This document shows positions 1-8,961 of a stretch of DNA of 46,387 nt, one piece after another (position 1 is the stretch's first letter; every line of letters begins with the position of its first letter). The stretch lies in assembly GCA_910579115.1 (NCBI GenBank), contig CAJTSO010000012.1, forward strand, positions 1 through 46,387, read 5' to 3'. A model generated the notes under the pieces. It saw nothing but the letters and a program-made list of their open reading frames with translations. It did no database searches and was not told the origin of the DNA. The translations under genes were made by a program, and so were the position numbers. Source of the stretch: an uncultured Selenomonadaceae bacterium. Lineage in GTDB: Bacteria; Bacillota; Negativicutes; Selenomonadales; Selenomonadaceae.

Positions 1-549
1 GTCGATGATCAGAGGCAAGCCGTGATCATGGGCAATTTTTGCAATGGCGTCGATGTCGGGAATATCGCTGTTGGGATTGCCCAAGGTCTCCAGATAAATA
101 GCCTTGGTGTTGGGCCGGATTGCGTCCTTGACGGCGTTCAGATCGTGAGCATCCACGAAGGTGGTAGATACACCGAACTGGGGAAGAGTGTGGGCCAGCA
201 GATTGTAGCTGCCACCATAGATTGTCTTTTGCGCCACAATGTGATCCCCAGCCTGAGCCAGGGCTTGGATGGTGTAAGTAATCGCCGCCGCGCCGGAAGC
301 CAGCGCCAGAGCTGCCACGCCGCCCTCCAAAGCCGCAAGGCGCTTTTCTAACACCTCTTGAGTAGAATTGGTCAAACGCCCGTAAATATTCCCGGCATCC
401 GCCAGGCCAAAACGGGCAGCGGCATGGGCAGAGTCCCGGAACACATAAGAAGTAGTTTGGTAAATGGGAACGGCCCGGGCATCGGTAGCCGGGTCGGGCT
501 GCTCCTGCCCCACATGGAGCTGTAAGGTCTCAAACTTGTATACACTCAT
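1..549 (-). CDS. metY: O-acetylhomoserine sulfhydrylase (MetY), partial
   Basis: Translation of the minus strand from the ATG at 549 gives 183 residues that run off the left edge. It begins MSVYKFETLQLHVGQEQPDP and contains ARAVPIYQTTSYVF, GNIYGRLTNST and a glycine/alanine-rich ALASGAAAI stretch. These are hallmarks of the Cys/Met-metabolism PLP-dependent family, and they fit the O-acetylhomoserine aminocarboxypropyltransferase branch, which makes homocysteine from O-acetylhomoserine and sulfide. The catalytic lysine lies outside the window. An AAAGGGGA ribosome-binding site precedes the start. The gene diverges from an Rrf2-type regulator, which suggests control by sulfur status (inference). 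A related gamma-family enzyme such as cystathionine gamma-synthase is possible but fits the N-terminus less well. Confidence 0.88.
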   Translation of the reverse strand, partial: MSVYKFETLQLHVGQEQPDPATDARAVPIYQTTSYVFRDSAHAAARFGLADAGNIYGRLTNSTQEVLEKRLAALEGGVAALALASGAAAITYTIQALAQAGDHIVAQKTIYGGSYNLLAHTLPQFGVSTTFVDAHDLNAVKDAIRPNTKAIYLETLGNPNSDIPDIDAIAKIAHDHGLPLIID

Positions 550-579
550 GGAAAAATCCCCTTTCTGTTGATATGGCCC

Positions 580-608
580 ATCATATACCGATTCACCTAC
601 TTTGTCAA
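580..608 (-). promoter_or_regulatory. Promoter of metY
   Basis: On the minus strand TTGACA (603-608) is separated by 17 bases from TATGAT (580-585), about 30 bases ahead of the metY ATG. It lies in the short divergent region shared with the Rrf2-type regulator gene, so a bound regulator could affect both genes. Confidence 0.65.
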
Positions 609-625
609 TAGGTTAATTTCTCTCC

Positions 626-655
626 CTGAAAATCTTATTTACCTTGTGATATAAT
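626..655 (+). promoter_or_regulatory. Promoter of the Rrf2-type regulator
   Basis: A perfect TATAAT lies at 650-655. A weak CTGAAA -35-like element lies 18 bases upstream, at 626-631. The -10 is about 24 bases ahead of the proposed ATG at 679. Confidence 0.45.
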
Positions 656-678
656 AGGCACAAATGGAGGCGATAATT

Positions 679-1092
679 ATGATGATTTCAACAAAAGGCA
701 GATACGCGCTGCGCTTTCTGATTGATATTGCGGAGCACCAGGCCGACGGCTTTGTCACATTAAAAGACGTAGCGGTCCGCCAGGGTATTTCCGAAAAGTA
801 TTTGGAGATTATAGTGAAAAAGCTGGTTAAAGGAGGACTGTTGATCGCCGTGAGCGGAAAAGGCGGCGGCTATCGGCTGAGTAAAGCCCCCGAAGAATAT
901 AGCGTAAAGTTCATCCTTGAATTGATGGAGGGGCCGCTGGCCCCTGTCGCCTGTCTGAAACCGGAGCAAGACGCCTGTCCACGAAGTAATGATTGCCGGA
1001 CGCTCCCGCTGTGGCAAGGGCTGGATAAAGTTATCACGAGTTATCTGTCACGGTTTACGCTTGCAGATTTAGCGAAGATAAATGGTGATTAA
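679..1092 (+). CDS. Rrf2 family transcriptional regulator (IscR/CymR-like)
   Basis: A 137-residue protein starting MMISTKGRYALRFLID, the classic Rrf2 N-terminus. A winged helix-turn-helix follows (RQGISEKYLEIIVKKL, then the GKGGGYRLSK wing). The start at 679 is preferred over 664 because GGAGG at 666-670 sits 8 bases upstream. Three cysteines occur around residues 94-108 with spacing C-x7-C-x5-C, which resembles the cluster-binding triad of IscR-type members, although the spacing differs from E. coli IscR. The gene diverges from metY. A role in sulfur or cysteine metabolism (CymR-like) or iron-sulfur sensing is therefore an inference from context. Family assignment is secure; the ligand and regulon are not. 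Confidence 0.85.
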   Translation: MMISTKGRYALRFLIDIAEHQADGFVTLKDVAVRQGISEKYLEIIVKKLVKGGLLIAVSGKGGGYRLSKAPEEYSVKFILELMEGPLAPVACLKPEQDACPRSNDCRTLPLWQGLDKVITSYLSRFTLADLAKINGD

Positions 1093-1212
1093 AAGCTGTT
1101 ATATATAGGACAAACTCCCATTCCCTCCCGCGGTTATAAGCAGGGACTTATATTCCGGCAGCAGCGGCAACGTTGCGTTCCAGCATATCAGCATCAGGGA
1201 GGTATTATCAAC

Positions 1213-1240
1213 CAAAAGGACCCGGCCGAAGCCGGGTCCT
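1213..1240 (-). terminator. Rho-independent terminator of the cold-shock gene
   Basis: A perfect 10-bp stem (1217-1226 with 1231-1240) carries a UUCG tetraloop when read on the minus strand and is followed by four T residues. It sits 18 bases past the csp stop codon. Confidence 0.85.
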
Positions 1241-1257
1241 ATAATCTTATAGCCAAA

Positions 1258-1461
1258 TCAGTCAGACTTTTTTACCACATTGGCAGCCTGAGGACCGCGA
1301 GCTCCCTCAACGATCTCAAACTCAACCGCCTCTCCCTCATTCAGAGTCTTGAAGCCGTCGCCCTGTATAGCAGAGAAGTGGACGAATACATCGCCGCCTG
1401 TTTCCTGCTCAATGAAGCCATAGCCTTTTTCTGCACTGAACCATTTTACTTTTCCCGTCAT
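1258..1461 (-). CDS. Cold-shock protein, CspA family
   Basis: A 67-residue single cold-shock domain: TGKVKWFSAEKGYGFI carries RNP1 (KGYGFI) and DVFVHF is RNP2. Such proteins bind single-stranded nucleic acid and act as RNA chaperones in the cytoplasm. The length is exactly that of the family. An AGGAGG ribosome-binding site lies 9-10 bases upstream. The gene is monocistronic, with its own promoter and terminator. The transcript has a leader of about 55 bases, much shorter than the cold-regulated leader of E. coli cspA. Confidence 0.95.
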   Translation of the reverse strand: MTGKVKWFSAEKGYGFIEQETGGDVFVHFSAIQGDGFKTLNEGEAVEFEIVEGARGPQAANVVKKSD

Positions 1462-1518
1462 TTTGAAGATCCTCCTAAAATTGTTAAAAGCGGCGCCCTT
1501 TCACACCGCACAGTCTTT

Positions 1519-1546
1519 ATTATATCATAATAAAGATTTGTGTCAA
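1519..1546 (-). promoter_or_regulatory. Promoter of the cold-shock gene
   Basis: On the minus strand TTGACA (1541-1546) and TATAAT (1519-1524) are both perfect consensus hexamers with a 16-base spacer, about 60 bases upstream of the csp start. Confidence 0.8.
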
Positions 1547-1705
1547 GAGAAATCAACAAAAACGGACAGCTTTTTACCACCGTGGGGGGGGGGCAATCAA
1601 CATTGTTTTCTGTTGTTTTATGTTGTTTTTTAGTTTTTTATCCCAATCCGACAAAAAACCACAAACAATCCACAAACAAAGGACAGGCAGCCAACAGTTA
1701 CCAGC

Positions 1706-2902
1706 TTATTTGACCGGCCTGGCAAAAATCATTCTTCCCGCTGCCGTCTGAAGGGCGGAGGTAACCTCCACCGTAATGGTCTCGTTAAGGAATCGCTGAC
1801 CATTCTCTACGACGATCATGGTTCCATCGGGAAGGTATGCCAGTCCCTGCCCCTGAGCTTTTCCCTCTTTAACCACATTTACGGTCATGGTCTCTCCCGG
1901 AATAACAACGGGCTTAACGGCATTGGTCAGCTCGTTTATGTTCAGAACGGTTACCCCTTGAAGCTCTGCCACCTTATTAAGGTTATAGTCGTTGGTGACT
2001 ATCTTGCCATTGACCTTTTGCGCCAGACAGACCAGCTTGGAATCCACCTCGTTGACATCGTAAAAATCCTCGCTGGTAACCTCCACCTTCATCTTCTCAA
2101 AGGAACGGATCCGCTGGAGAACATCGAGACCGTGGCGGCCTCTCCGGCGCTTCAGCATATCGGAAGAATCAGCAATGTGCTGAAGCTCCTCCAATACAAA
2201 CACCGGTACAAGCAAGGTTCCTTCCAGAAATCCGCTGTCGATTATATCGGCAATTCGCCCGTCGATGATGACGTTAGTATCCAGCAGCTTGTACTGAGGA
2301 TCCTTGGCCGGTTCAGGCTCGGAAGGGGGGGACGCGCTGGGTTTTTCCACCACGCTGACTACCGCTACCGGCGGCGGAGTGTCATTCTGACCGCCTTTTG
2401 CCCGCACCAGTTCCCGCAGGAGCTTTGGCACGGCATCAAATACGGTCTCCAAATCCTCCCGTTTGCGAATCAGGATACTGATTCCCATATAACCGAAGAC
2501 CAGGCTGAACACAACCGGCGCGTAATCTCCGATTATGGGGATTCGGGAAAAAGCCGCTCCCAGAAGATTGGCCATAATAAGTCCTAAAGCCAGACCGCAA
2601 ACTCCCGCGATAACATCGTGGGCAGGCATCTTGTTGATCTGAGCCTCTACCCAGGCGGAAAAGCCTTTGAGCTGGCGGATAAATAAAGGGGCGAGCAGGC
2701 GGCCAGCCATGCCGCCGAGAACAAGTCCGGATATAATACATATAAAGCTTGAAATGGTGAGACGGAAAAATCCCAAATCGGTTTTCAGCAGTTCCGTAGT
2801 CACAAACTGAGTCAGGACAGGACTGGCCAGCCGCATTGCCGCCGCACCTGCCACCGAGAACAGAAGAATGATGAAAAATCGTAAAATTGTATCGAGTATC
2901 AT
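1706..2902 (-). CDS. PIN/TRAM domain membrane protein, YacL family
   Basis: A 398-residue protein. The first ~150 residues hold about four hydrophobic membrane segments. A PIN-like nuclease domain follows (YKLLDTNVIIDGRIADI near residue 207, with acidic residues through VTNDYNL). The C-terminal ~60 residues form a TRAM RNA-binding domain (GQGLAYLPDGTMIVV). This is the architecture of the YacL family, thought to act in RNA metabolism. The gene follows recN in the same direction with an 83-base gap. An AAAGGAGGTG ribosome-binding site lies 7 bases before the ATG. No convincing terminator separates it from recN, so it may be the last gene of that operon. The biological role is poorly known. Confidence 0.88.
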   Translation of the reverse strand: MILDTILRFFIILLFSVAGAAAMRLASPVLTQFVTTELLKTDLGFFRLTISSFICIISGLVLGGMAGRLLAPLFIRQLKGFSAWVEAQINKMPAHDVIAGVCGLALGLIMANLLGAAFSRIPIIGDYAPVVFSLVFGYMGISILIRKREDLETVFDAVPKLLRELVRAKGGQNDTPPPVAVVSVVEKPSASPPSEPEPAKDPQYKLLDTNVIIDGRIADIIDSGFLEGTLLVPVFVLEELQHIADSSDMLKRRRGRHGLDVLQRIRSFEKMKVEVTSEDFYDVNEVDSKLVCLAQKVNGKIVTNDYNLNKVAELQGVTVLNINELTNAVKPVVIPGETMTVNVVKEGKAQGQGLAYLPDGTMIVVENGQRFLNETITVEVTSALQTAAGRMIFARPVK

Positions 2903-2985
2903 TTATTTCACCTCCTTTCGCAGATAATATTGTTAATCATAATGCTTTGCTTCCTGCTGTTTCCGGCAGTAACTCAAAGGCTCAT

Positions 2986-4680
2986 TTACAGTTTGCTTTT
3001 TTCAACTGCCGCATGGTCAAGCATTTCTCTCGCGTTGGCCAGAGCTGCTTCTGACATATCAAGTCCGCTGGCCATACGGGCAATTTCCTCGACTTTTTCC
3101 TGTCCGTCAATTATTCTGACAGAGGTTGTCGTCTGCCCCTTTTCACTTTCCTTGGCAAGGTAGAGATGACGGTCAGCCATGGAAGCGATGGCCGCCAGAT
3201 GGGTTATACACAGCACCTGCCGGGACTTTGCCACCCGGGCGATCCGGGCAGCCACCCTTTGAGCTGTCCGGCCACCGATGCCGGTATCGATCTCATCAAA
3301 TACCATACTGGGAGCCAGGCTGTCCCCTTCTGCGGCAGCGCTCTTTATCGCCAGTGAAATACGGCTGAGTTCACCACCGGAAGCAACTTTTGCCAGGGGC
3401 TTTACCGGCTCTCCGTCATTGCCGGAAAAGAGGATCTCTACCTCATCCGCTCCCAATTCTCCCCAGTCATCCGCCGGGGCAATCGCCACCCGGAAGCAGG
3501 CTTTATCCATGCCCAATTCCTTCAGCTCATCCGTTACGTCATGGGAAATCTTCTCCGCCGCCTGTTTCCGGAGGGCTGTCAGCTGCTCTGCCGCGCTATG
3601 GGTCCGTTTCTCTGCCTTGGCCGCGCTGCGGCGAAGCTCCTCAAGGTCGCCGTCACCGTTTTCAATTAAAGCCAGGTCATTCTTTATCTCTTGATACCGT
3701 CCCAGCACCGCTTCAATGGTAGGCCCAAATTTTTTCAGCAGTCGATCAAGTTTATCGAGACGCCCCTGCAGCCGATCGAGATAGTTCGGGTCAAAATCAA
3801 GGGAATCATGGTAATCATCTATTCGGGCAAAAACATCGACAATATCGACCTGGTCATTTTCCAGACGGCCAATCAAGTCAGCTAGACTGTCATCGTACCG
3901 GCTCAGATGCTCCAATCGTCTGATAACCCCTCCAATGGCTTCTGCCACGCCGGGGGCTTCTCCTGTTCCTCCCAGCAGTCCCGATATCTCCCTTATGTCC
4001 TCGGCAATTTTCTCCCCGTTGGACAGTTTTTTTACCTGGGCTTCCAGCTTCTCATATTCTCCCGCCTCCGGCTTTACCTTTTCGATTTCCTCTGCCTGCC
4101 AGGTCAGGAGGTCCTTCCTCTCCGCGGTTTCCGCCAGACTTTTTTCCAGCTCTTGCAGTTTTCCTCTGGCCCCCTGCCATTTTCGATAAAAGCTCCGGTA
4201 TTTATCCAGCGCTTCTTTTATTTCCGGCAGAGTCCCGTCCACCAGCCGGAACTTATTTTCCTGCTTAAGCAGCGCGAGATTTTCATTCTGTCCGTGAATA
4301 TCAAACAGGAACTCGCCGATATTTTTCAGGACCGTAAGCGTGGTACGGCAGCCATTTACCAGAACAGAGCTTTTGCCCTTGTCCGTAAGCTGTCTCGTAA
4401 TGATCAGCTCCGTGCCGTCCAGGTCGATCATTTCTTCTTTCAGGAAATCGACCAAAGCCGTTTCCCCCTCAATGTCGAAAACCGCCTCTACCCGCAGCCA
4501 TTCGCAGCCGGTGCGAATCATATCAACGGAGAGACGGTGACCCAAAACAGCCCCGAGGGCATCAACAAGTATGGATTTCCCTGCGCCGGTCTCCCCTGTA
4601 AGGATGTTCAAACCGGCGCCAAAGCTTATTTCCGTGCGGGCCAGCAAGGCAAAATTCCAGACCGTAAGAGTAGATAACAT
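2986..4680 (-). CDS. recN: DNA repair protein RecN
   Basis: A 564-residue SMC-like ATPase with Walker A GETGAGKS at residues 29-36, long coiled coils, and the C-terminal VASGGELSRISLAIK signature with Walker B-type VFDEIDTGIGG. RecN gathers and tethers DNA ends during double-strand-break repair. Its start abuts the argR stop codon, and GGGAGG lies about 7 bases upstream, so the two are translationally close. The argR-recN pair downstream of nadK and tlyA is a conserved Firmicutes arrangement. Length and motifs are intact. Confidence 0.97.
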   Translation of the reverse strand: MLSTLTVWNFALLARTEISFGAGLNILTGETGAGKSILVDALGAVLGHRLSVDMIRTGCEWLRVEAVFDIEGETALVDFLKEEMIDLDGTELIITRQLTDKGKSSVLVNGCRTTLTVLKNIGEFLFDIHGQNENLALLKQENKFRLVDGTLPEIKEALDKYRSFYRKWQGARGKLQELEKSLAETAERKDLLTWQAEEIEKVKPEAGEYEKLEAQVKKLSNGEKIAEDIREISGLLGGTGEAPGVAEAIGGVIRRLEHLSRYDDSLADLIGRLENDQVDIVDVFARIDDYHDSLDFDPNYLDRLQGRLDKLDRLLKKFGPTIEAVLGRYQEIKNDLALIENGDGDLEELRRSAAKAEKRTHSAAEQLTALRKQAAEKISHDVTDELKELGMDKACFRVAIAPADDWGELGADEVEILFSGNDGEPVKPLAKVASGGELSRISLAIKSAAAEGDSLAPSMVFDEIDTGIGGRTAQRVAARIARVAKSRQVLCITHLAAIASMADRHLYLAKESEKGQTTTSVRIIDGQEKVEEIARMASGLDMSEAALANAREMLDHAAVEKSKL

Positions 4681-5154
4681 TTAATTACCTCCCCACATGG
4701 CGGCAATTTTCTGACGGCATGATACAACGGCTTCTTTTGGTTTTACGACGGCCATTATGGTATCGTCACCGGCCAATGTGCCGATGATCTCCGGCCAGGC
4801 CGCATTATCCAGAGCCGCACAGATAGCATTGGCTGTACCCGGCAGAGTTTTCATGACAATTATATTTTCGCTGCTGTCAACGCTGATTATTGCTTCCGCC
4901 AGCAGCTGCTCCAGCCGGTTCTTCACCGAGAGGCTGTTTTCTTCATTGGGGCAGGCATAACGGGAGCGGACTCCATCAGCTGACACCTTGACGAGCCGCA
5001 TCTCCTTTATATCACGGGACACGGTCGCCTGGGTAACTTCAATGTCCTTCTCCAGAAGAGCTTCGGTCAGAATCTGCTGCGTCTCAATTGGTCTTGCGGC
5101 GATTATCTCCCTGATTTTGTCCTGACGGATTTTTTTGTCAACGTGTCTTTTCAT
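4681..5154 (-). CDS. argR: Arginine repressor ArgR
   Basis: 157 residues from the ATG at 5154, which follows AAAAGGG. An upstream in-frame ATG at 5178 lacks a ribosome-binding site. The N-terminus is the winged-helix DNA-binding domain (TQATVSRDIKEMRLVKV). The C-terminus carries the oligomerization and arginine-binding domain, with GTLAGDDTIMAV holding the paired aspartates that contact arginine. It should repress arginine biosynthesis and activate catabolism when arginine is abundant. Its place between nadK and recN is the usual one and does not imply regulation of those genes. Confidence 0.95.
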   Translation of the reverse strand: MKRHVDKKIRQDKIREIIAARPIETQQILTEALLEKDIEVTQATVSRDIKEMRLVKVSADGVRSRYACPNEENSLSVKNRLEQLLAEAIISVDSSENIIVMKTLPGTANAICAALDNAAWPEIIGTLAGDDTIMAVVKPKEAVVSCRQKIAAMWGGN

Positions 5155-5231
5155 GATGTTATCCCTTTTACCATACATACGATACGGAAGAAATTACCCA
5201 TGTCAGTTTGCCGGTACCGGTCACTGCCCGA

Positions 5232-6086
5232 TTAGGCGTTGTATAAGAGCTTTGTCCTTATTGTCTGGTAGTAATTCTTGTCGTCAAATTTCACGATTTT
5301 TGCCGGCAAAAGCGCTTTGCGGACGATCACTGCCGCCCGGGAGGGTATTCGGAAATTTTCCTGACCGTCAAAGGTTGCCACAGTATCAGTATGAGGCGTC
5401 CTCATCTCGATGCACACTTCATCGTTTTCATCTATAACCATTGGACGGGCATTGAAGGTATGGGGGCAGATAGGAGTCAAAACCAGCACCTTGATTTTCG
5501 GATTGATAATCGGACCTCCGGCTGACAGGGAGTAAGCGGTGGAACCGGTGGCCGTGGATACGATGATACCATCAGCCTTGTAATCCATTACGCCGCAGTG
5601 GTCAACGGACAGTCCCAAATTAAGCATTCTGGCTCCGCCGCCCTTGTTGACCACCACATCGTTGATGGCATGGCCCAGGAACCGCTCCGCCTGTCCCGGC
5701 GCTTTCACAAAGCCGGCGATCATCATCCGTTCTTCAATGTAGTACTGCCCTTCCAGGATTTTCTTCAGCTTCGACTCGATCTCCTGAAGCTCGATATCCG
5801 CCAAAAAGCCAAGGGTGCCTATATTGATACCGCACACCGGAATATTCCGTTCATACAATCTGCGGACAATGCCAAGCAAGGTACCGTCGCCGCCGATGGA
5901 GAGGGCCATATCTATCGGCAGCTCCTCAATGTTTTCCACTCCGTCGTTCTCATAGCCAAAGTGCTTCGCCTCATTCATGGGCATAACCACCTTGACTTCC
6001 TTGTCCCGGAAGAAGTTAAAAATACGGTTAAGGACCATGTTGGCGTTTTCTTTACCCATGTTGGGGAAAACAGCGATAGTCAGCAT
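5232..6086 (-). CDS. nadK: NAD kinase
   Basis: 284 residues. It contains the phosphate-binding GGDGTLLG at residues 65-72, GTLGFLADIE, the GHAINDVVVNKG segment and the second conserved block TGSTAYSLSAGGPI, which contacts NAD. The enzyme phosphorylates NAD to NADP in the cytoplasm. The start is supported by GGGAGG about 8 bases upstream. It lies 3 bases after tlyA in the same operon. NADPH made here would serve Dxs-pathway and reductase reactions, but no specific coupling is shown. Confidence 0.96.
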   Translation of the reverse strand: MLTIAVFPNMGKENANMVLNRIFNFFRDKEVKVVMPMNEAKHFGYENDGVENIEELPIDMALSIGGDGTLLGIVRRLYERNIPVCGINIGTLGFLADIELQEIESKLKKILEGQYYIEERMMIAGFVKAPGQAERFLGHAINDVVVNKGGGARMLNLGLSVDHCGVMDYKADGIIVSTATGSTAYSLSAGGPIINPKIKVLVLTPICPHTFNARPMVIDENDEVCIEMRTPHTDTVATFDGQENFRIPSRAAVIVRKALLPAKIVKFDDKNYYQTIRTKLLYNA

Positions 6087-6089
6087 CCT

Positions 6090-7031
6090 TCACGCCTCCC
6101 TTATGGAATTGAGGAAATTTCTCTCGGTCTCTGCCGGAGTAGAGCCGCCCAAGGCCTCATGGGCAGCTGATACCACCTGCGCCACATCAAAATCAATCGA
6201 GTCACCGTCGGATTCATTTTCCGGCTTCTTCAGACAAACAAGGTACTCAATATTACCCTCCGGGCCCTTTATCGGCGAGTAATCAAGCCCTGATACAAAA
6301 AAACCCAGCTCCTCAGCCACCGAGATAACCTTTTCAATTACCTCCCGATGTGTCTCCGGCTCCCTGACAACCCCGTGTTTGCCCACCTTGCCCCGGCCTG
6401 CTTCAAACTGCGGCTTGACCAGGGCTGCTGCTACACCACCGGGAAGCAGAAGTCCCCAGACTGCTGGCAGGACTTTATCCAGAGATATAAAGGCCACATC
6501 AATTGAAGCAAAGGTCAGTAATTCACCAATATCAGCGGTTGTCACATTTCTGATGTTGGTGCGCTCCATATTGACGACCCGGTCATCAGTCCGGAGCTTC
6601 CAAGCCAACTGCCCATAGCCCACATCTATTGCATAGACCTTTTCTGCTCCATGCTGGAGGGCACAGTCAGTAAAGCCGCCGGTAGAGGCCCCAATATCAG
6701 CCATTTTCGCCCCTGAAAGGTCAAGGCCGAAGCAGTCGATAGCCCGGCGGAGCTTTAGCCCACCCCGACTCACATAGGGAAGTTCCCCGCCAAGGATACG
6801 GATATCTGCATCCTCCCTGACCAGAGTTCCTGCCTTGTCGATCCTCTGCCCGTCAACCAGCACAAGTCCTGCCATGACGGTAGCCTTTGCCCGCTCACGG
6901 CTCTGGGCGAGACCAAGCTCCACCAGCCGCTGATCCAATCGGATTTTACCGGCTTTTTTATTTTCTTCTTTTTTTATCGGTTCACCAATAACCGGCTGAT
7001 ATTCTTCCTTTGACTCCATCTCCTGCGTCAC
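6090..7031 (-). CDS. tlyA: TlyA family rRNA 2'-O-methyltransferase / hemolysin-like protein
   Basis: 313 residues. A charged, lysine-rich N-terminal extension of about 30 residues precedes an S4 RNA-binding domain (RLDQRLVELGLAQSRERAK). An FtsJ-like SAM-dependent methyltransferase domain follows, with ADIGASTGGFTDC as the SAM loop and ALVKPQFEAGRG holding the catalytic lysine. In mycobacteria TlyA methylates 16S and 23S rRNA. The start is GTG at 7031, overlapping the dxs stop, with GGTGGGG upstream. The extension is slightly longer than in most homologs. It may be non-essential, since an internal ATG at 7019 also exists. Confidence 0.92.
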   Translation of the reverse strand: MTQEMESKEEYQPVIGEPIKKEENKKAGKIRLDQRLVELGLAQSRERAKATVMAGLVLVDGQRIDKAGTLVREDADIRILGGELPYVSRGGLKLRRAIDCFGLDLSGAKMADIGASTGGFTDCALQHGAEKVYAIDVGYGQLAWKLRTDDRVVNMERTNIRNVTTADIGELLTFASIDVAFISLDKVLPAVWGLLLPGGVAAALVKPQFEAGRGKVGKHGVVREPETHREVIEKVISVAEELGFFVSGLDYSPIKGPEGNIEYLVCLKKPENESDGDSIDFDVAQVVSAAHEALGGSTPAETERNFLNSIREA

Positions 7032-8941
7032 AGCTGTTTCCCCACCGCTTTTTTGTACCGATCGGAAATTTTTTCCGCCATCTGCTCCGGCAAAAGTCCA
7101 CAGTATTCCCTTTCTTCCCGCTGGGTACCGTTGGGAACGAACTCATCTCCAATGCCAAACCGAAGCACTGGCACGGCTGCCCCCAGATCGACTATTGCCT
7201 CAAGTACTCCGGAACCAAAGCCACCGGCCAGTACATTCTCCTCCGCAGTGACGATGAGCTTCGTTGCCGGATTGTTTACAACCGCAGTAATCAAATCCAA
7301 ATCAAGGGGTTTAATAAACCGCATATTTACCACAGCGGTGTCAATCCCCATATCCTTCAGCTGCATCGCCGCCTGCCGGGCGTTGTCAACCTGACTGCCC
7401 ACGGCCAGAATCGTTATCGGAGCAGCGGCCACGTCTACTTCCGGAATTTCGATCCGTTCACTGCGGCCGTACTCCACTGGCCGCAGCTCTTTCCTGATTT
7501 CTACCCCAAGCCCTGCCCCACGGGGATAACGGATCGCTACAGGCCGGTTGTAGGTGAAGGCTGCTGCCAGCATCTGCCGCAGCTCGTTCTCATCCTTTGG
7601 GGCCATGATCGTCATATTGGGCAGGCTGCGAAGATATGACAAATCAAAAACTCCGTGATGTGTCGCTCCATCCTCTCCCACCAGACCGGCCCGGTCAAGG
7701 CACAGGAGCACCGGTACATTTTGCAGGCATATATCATGAAAAATCTGATCGTAGGACCGCTGCATGAAGGAGGAATAAATGGCCACCACCGGGCGGACAC
7801 CGCCGGCAGCCATACCGCCAGCCATAGTCACTGCGTGTTCCTCAGCTATCCCTACATCAAAGAAACGATCCGGAAACTCCTCAGCAAAAGCTTTCAGCCC
7901 TGTGCCGCTGGGCATGGCCGCCGTGATCGCCACAATATCCCGATTTTCTCTGGCCAGCTCCCGCAGGGTATCGCTGAACACTTGGGTATAACTGGGGGGC
8001 GCCGCCTTCTTTTTTATCTGTCCGCTGATTACATCAAAAGGGCCGACCCCGTGGAACTTTTCCGGCTCCATTTCCGCCGGCATATAGCCCTTTCCTTTTT
8101 TCGTGCGGACGTGAACCAGGATCGGCCCGTCCAACTGGCTCACTTCGGTAAACATCTCAGTAAGGAGTTTCAGGTTATGGCCGTCAACCGGACCTACGTA
8201 ACGGAACCCCAGCTCCTCAAAAAGACCGCCGGGGACGATCGCCGACTTTACGCTTTCCTTGATAATAGAAGCCGTTTTGTAGACAGTCTCACCGATACGG
8301 GGAATATGCTTTATCAGCCCTTCGATTTCGTGTTTTGCCCGAATGTATTCAGGGGTGATCCGAAGGCAGGACAGATAGTCAGACAGCGCCCCGCTGTGAC
8401 CGTCTATACTAAGGCCGTTGTCATTCAGGATGACAATCAGATTTTTCTTCAGATCACCGGCGTGATTCAGCGCTTCAAAAACCTCTCCGCCAGTCATGGC
8501 CCCATCGCCAATTACCGCAATCACGTGCTCGCCACGGCCAGATATATCCCGGGCGGCAGCCAGTCCCACGGCCGCTGATACGGAGGTTGACGCGTGGCCC
8601 ACGCCGAAAATGTCGTAAATCGACTCTGCCCGACGGGGAAAGCCGGTAATGCCACCTTTTTGACGGAGGGTGGAGAACCGGTCCCGCCGTCCCGTGAGAA
8701 TTTTGTGGGCATATGCCTGATGGCCAACATCCCAGACCACTTTATCCTGGGGAGGCCGAAACACCTTGTACAGGGCGAGGGTCAACTCAACTGCCCCGAG
8801 ACTTGAAGCGAGATGTCCCCCGTTCTCCGCCACGGTGTCAATGATCAGCCGGCGGAGCTCCACCGCCAGCTGTTCCATCTCTCCAATGGTCAGCGGGGTA
8901 AGATCAGCCGGACTGTTAATACGTTCCAAAATATGCGACAT
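7028..8941 (-). CDS. dxs: 1-deoxy-D-xylulose-5-phosphate synthase
   Basis: 637 residues, full length. It shows the thiamine diphosphate binding region (VIGDGAMTGGEVFEALNHAG through NDNGLSID), the central pyrimidine-binding transketolase domain (GIAEEHAVTMAGGMA) and the C-terminal domain. It condenses pyruvate and glyceraldehyde 3-phosphate in the first step of the MEP isoprenoid pathway. It sits directly after ispA and overlaps tlyA by 4 bases, so isoprenoid precursor supply and prenyl chain synthesis are co-transcribed. Confidence 0.97.
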   Translation of the reverse strand: MSHILERINSPADLTPLTIGEMEQLAVELRRLIIDTVAENGGHLASSLGAVELTLALYKVFRPPQDKVVWDVGHQAYAHKILTGRRDRFSTLRQKGGITGFPRRAESIYDIFGVGHASTSVSAAVGLAAARDISGRGEHVIAVIGDGAMTGGEVFEALNHAGDLKKNLIVILNDNGLSIDGHSGALSDYLSCLRITPEYIRAKHEIEGLIKHIPRIGETVYKTASIIKESVKSAIVPGGLFEELGFRYVGPVDGHNLKLLTEMFTEVSQLDGPILVHVRTKKGKGYMPAEMEPEKFHGVGPFDVISGQIKKKAAPPSYTQVFSDTLRELARENRDIVAITAAMPSGTGLKAFAEEFPDRFFDVGIAEEHAVTMAGGMAAGGVRPVVAIYSSFMQRSYDQIFHDICLQNVPVLLCLDRAGLVGEDGATHHGVFDLSYLRSLPNMTIMAPKDENELRQMLAAAFTYNRPVAIRYPRGAGLGVEIRKELRPVEYGRSERIEIPEVDVAAAPITILAVGSQVDNARQAAMQLKDMGIDTAVVNMRFIKPLDLDLITAVVNNPATKLIVTAEENVLAGGFGSGVLEAIVDLGAAVPVLRFGIGDEFVPNGTQREEREYCGLLPEQMAEKISDRYKKAVGKQL

Positions 8942-8961
8942 AGTATTCTTCCGTTCAAATA

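Noticed and set aside
3907..4677. Long plus-strand open frames opposite recN, dxs and others (e.g. 7655-8578)
   Set aside because: They mirror well-identified genes on the minus strand and show no recognisable motif.
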